Shown in pieces: positions 62,603 through 64,000 of a DNA stretch of 64,000 bases. How positions within the stretch are numbered: position 1 is the first letter of the stretch; every line of letters begins with the position of its first letter. Source of the stretch: an uncultured Eggerthellaceae bacterium (lineage in GTDB: Bacteria; Actinomycetota; Coriobacteriia; Coriobacteriales; Eggerthellaceae); NCBI GenBank assembly GCA_934630905.1, contig CAKTXN010000003.1:1-64000 (forward strand), given 5' to 3'. The notes beneath the pieces were generated by a model. It saw only the letters and a program-made list of their open reading frames with translations, was not told where the DNA came from and searched no databases. The position numbers were made by a program, and so were the translations under genes.

Positions 62603-64000
62603 ATGGTGGGCGTTTTCAAGAAAAGGGGAAACTTTGCAGCGCGTATTGTTGCAGCGGCTCTGGCGGCGGTGCTTTGCGTTTCGTCGGTGCCGTGTGCTGC
62701 CTTCGCGCAGGTGGTGAGTGATACCGACGCGCAGAGTGCTTCGGGTGCTTTGCAGGAGGCGCGTGTGGCGGAAGAGGCCGGGGAAGATGTTGGCGCCGTT
62801 GCGGCCGCTGGTGCTGTTTTCGATGTTGGTGTCGGAGAAGGCGCCGGCACTGCTGGTATCGGTGCCACTGGCGCAGAGCCGAGCGGCGAAGCAGTGGATG
62901 ATGCCGGCTGTATCGACGCTGGCGTTGCATCCGGTGGCGCGGACGAGTGCGACGCGGGCGCGGATGCCGCCGCTGTTGCGGTCGAAACCTCCGCATTTGC
63001 GGCATCGGCGGAACTCCAGCCGCTGAGCAGTGCGAGCGCGGGTTCGAGTGAAATCCAGGACGTTTCGACGCAGGCGCTTGAAGCGCGGACAAATGCCGCT
63101 GTGCAGTGTCGCGACGATCGCATTGCTCTTGCGTCTGCAAACTACGATTATTCCGGAATGGCGCATTGCTGGTTTCGCAATGATCGTCCGACTGACTATG
63201 TGTTCACCGTCGAAATCGACGGTGTGTCGTATGAAGCGTATTGCTTGGATCCCGCTTTGCCTGCTCCAGCGAATGGTTGGTATACGTTCTATGCCACCTG
63301 GGATGACGACGAAAAAGCATACGATATCGTGCTGGATACCAAAGATGCCGAAGTTCATTGGAGCCAGGTTGACATAGGTCTAGGATGCCAAAGCGTGGGC
63401 GGTTTCCGCATCTACGCAAAAGGCGATTTCACGCTGACGAAGTCCAGCTCGAACTTGGAAGTGTCGGGAATCTATAACGTTGCTGGCGCGGTTTACGGCC
63501 TGTACTGGTATTACGCCGATGCGCAAGCGAAAAACGAGCCTGATTATCGTTTGGTGATTGGCGATGATGGCTCAAGCGATACGCTTACGGGACTTACGCC
63601 TGATGAGCGTTGGTATGTGCGCGAGCTTGAGGCGCCTACGGGTTTTGCGCTTGATCCGACGATTTATACGGTGCCCATTCGTCCGAATCAGGATAATTCT
63701 TATCACGTGACAGATGAGCCTGTCATGGACCCTAACAATGTTCTGCTCAAGAAGGTGACCGCGGATGGCCAAGAGTATTTAGGTGAGCACCTGTCTTTGG
63801 CAATGGCGGAATACCAGTTTGATTATTATGCGGGATATTACGATACCGTCGAGCAGGCGCGTGCATCGGGTGATCCTACGCGCAGCTGGGTGCTGAGGAC
63901 GAACAATAATGGATATACAGGAGTTCGGTATGCTGATAAAACGTTTACTCATGATGGCGTTGAGTATCCCTACCTTGTAAGCGGAGAAGTCTATCGTGCG
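62603..64000 (+). CDS. SpaA/prealbumin-fold surface adhesin, 5' part only
   Basis: The frame is open from ATG 62603 to the window end (466 codons). It begins with a signal peptide (about 1-33, ending AAFAQ), an Ala/Gly-rich stretch (35-150), a beta-rich domain (about 175-285) and a SpaA-like domain (AVYGLYWYYADAQAK to YTVPI, about 290-355, with the ELEAPTGF motif), followed by the start of another. Such proteins are wall-anchored pilins or adhesins; the expected LPXTG end is outside the window. Confidence 0.8.
   Translation, partial: MVGVFKKRGNFAARIVAAALAAVLCVSSVPCAAFAQVVSDTDAQSASGALQEARVAEEAGEDVGAVAAAGAVFDVGVGEGAGTAGIGATGAEPSGEAVDDAGCIDAGVASGGADECDAGADAAAVAVETSAFAASAELQPLSSASAGSSEIQDVSTQALEARTNAAVQCRDDRIALASANYDYSGMAHCWFRNDRPTDYVFTVEIDGVSYEAYCLDPALPAPANGWYTFYATWDDDEKAYDIVLDTKDAEVHWSQVDIGLGCQSVGGFRIYAKGDFTLTKSSSNLEVSGIYNVAGAVYGLYWYYADAQAKNEPDYRLVIGDDGSSDTLTGLTPDERWYVRELEAPTGFALDPTIYTVPIRPNQDNSYHVTDEPVMDPNNVLLKKVTADGQEYLGEHLSLAMAEYQFDYYAGYYDTVEQARASGDPTRSWVLRTNNNGYTGVRYADKTFTHDGVEYPYLVSGEVYRA

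Overview
The window is a 64 kb piece of a bacterial chromosome. It most likely comes from a gut actinobacterium of the class Coriobacteriia (Eggerthella/Slackia-like). This is inferred from the actinobacterial order dnaK-grpE-dnaJ-hspR-clpB with a MerR-type HspR, an unusual Nramp-like transporter of the kind known from Eggerthella, a very dense gene layout of moderately high G+C, and anaerobe genes (hypE, nikR, a 2[4Fe-4S] ferredoxin, paaK). I could not run any search, so the genus is not fixed.

Layout. 1-1011: an Abi_2/AbiF-type HEPN protein behind a short promoter and hairpin that looks like a small RNA. 1341-8028: paaK, an LCP cell-wall ligase, a magnesium module (PRC-MgtE_N-CBS sensor plus Nramp-related transporter) and formyl-THF cyclo-ligase. 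8109-10320: HAD phosphatase, tRNA-Arg(CCT), flavoprotein and yqeY. 10443-11842: an AT-rich cassette with four 39-bp palindromes in front of a PD-(D/E)XK-like nuclease. 11865-16034: a thiamine salvage operon (thiM-thiE-thiD-cytX, minus strand) under a TPP riboswitch. 16418-16609: a 192-bp element with 32-bp terminal inverted repeats. 16994-29640: housekeeping genes (HAD, SanA/YdcF-like DUF218, aminotransferase, alcohol dehydrogenase, ApbE, 23S rRNA methyltransferase, FAD oxidoreductase, PAP2) interrupted by a first AAA ATPase. 29673-31486: a second AAA ATPase between about 100-bp direct repeats. 32250-34607: nikR, hypE and ferredoxin. 34812-36276: a third AAA ATPase. 36415-43600: the heat-shock operon. 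43894-49774: trkH, an OB-fold-like protein, rsgA, a glycosyltransferase and a TSUP exporter. 49996-57508: LytS-type kinase, hpt, ftsH, folP-folK fusion, birA and bioY. 57580-60107: a fourth AAA ATPase and a Fic protein that share a promoter core. 60270-64000: a ribbon-helix-helix-like regulator, a CpaE-like protein with a degenerate P-loop, a membrane protein and the start of a SpaA-type adhesin.

The most unusual theme is a set of scattered single-gene cassettes, each coding an ATPase or nuclease and each carrying its own precisely spaced repeat set in its promoter. Two unrelated AAA ATPases each have four repeats at exactly 32-bp intervals. A third has two 42-bp repeats on either side of its promoter. 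The lone nuclease has four palindromes at 62-115-62 bp. Two of these cassettes are also bracketed by direct repeats of intergenic sequence, which suggests insertion. The repeats are probably operators for strict (auto)regulation, and together with the AbiF-like RNA-HEPN pair the loci look like a dispersed defence or selfish-gene repertoire. That function is an inference. Two conserved metabolic genes (alcohol dehydrogenase, FAD oxidoreductase) carry single-base frameshifts that are either real decay or assembly errors.
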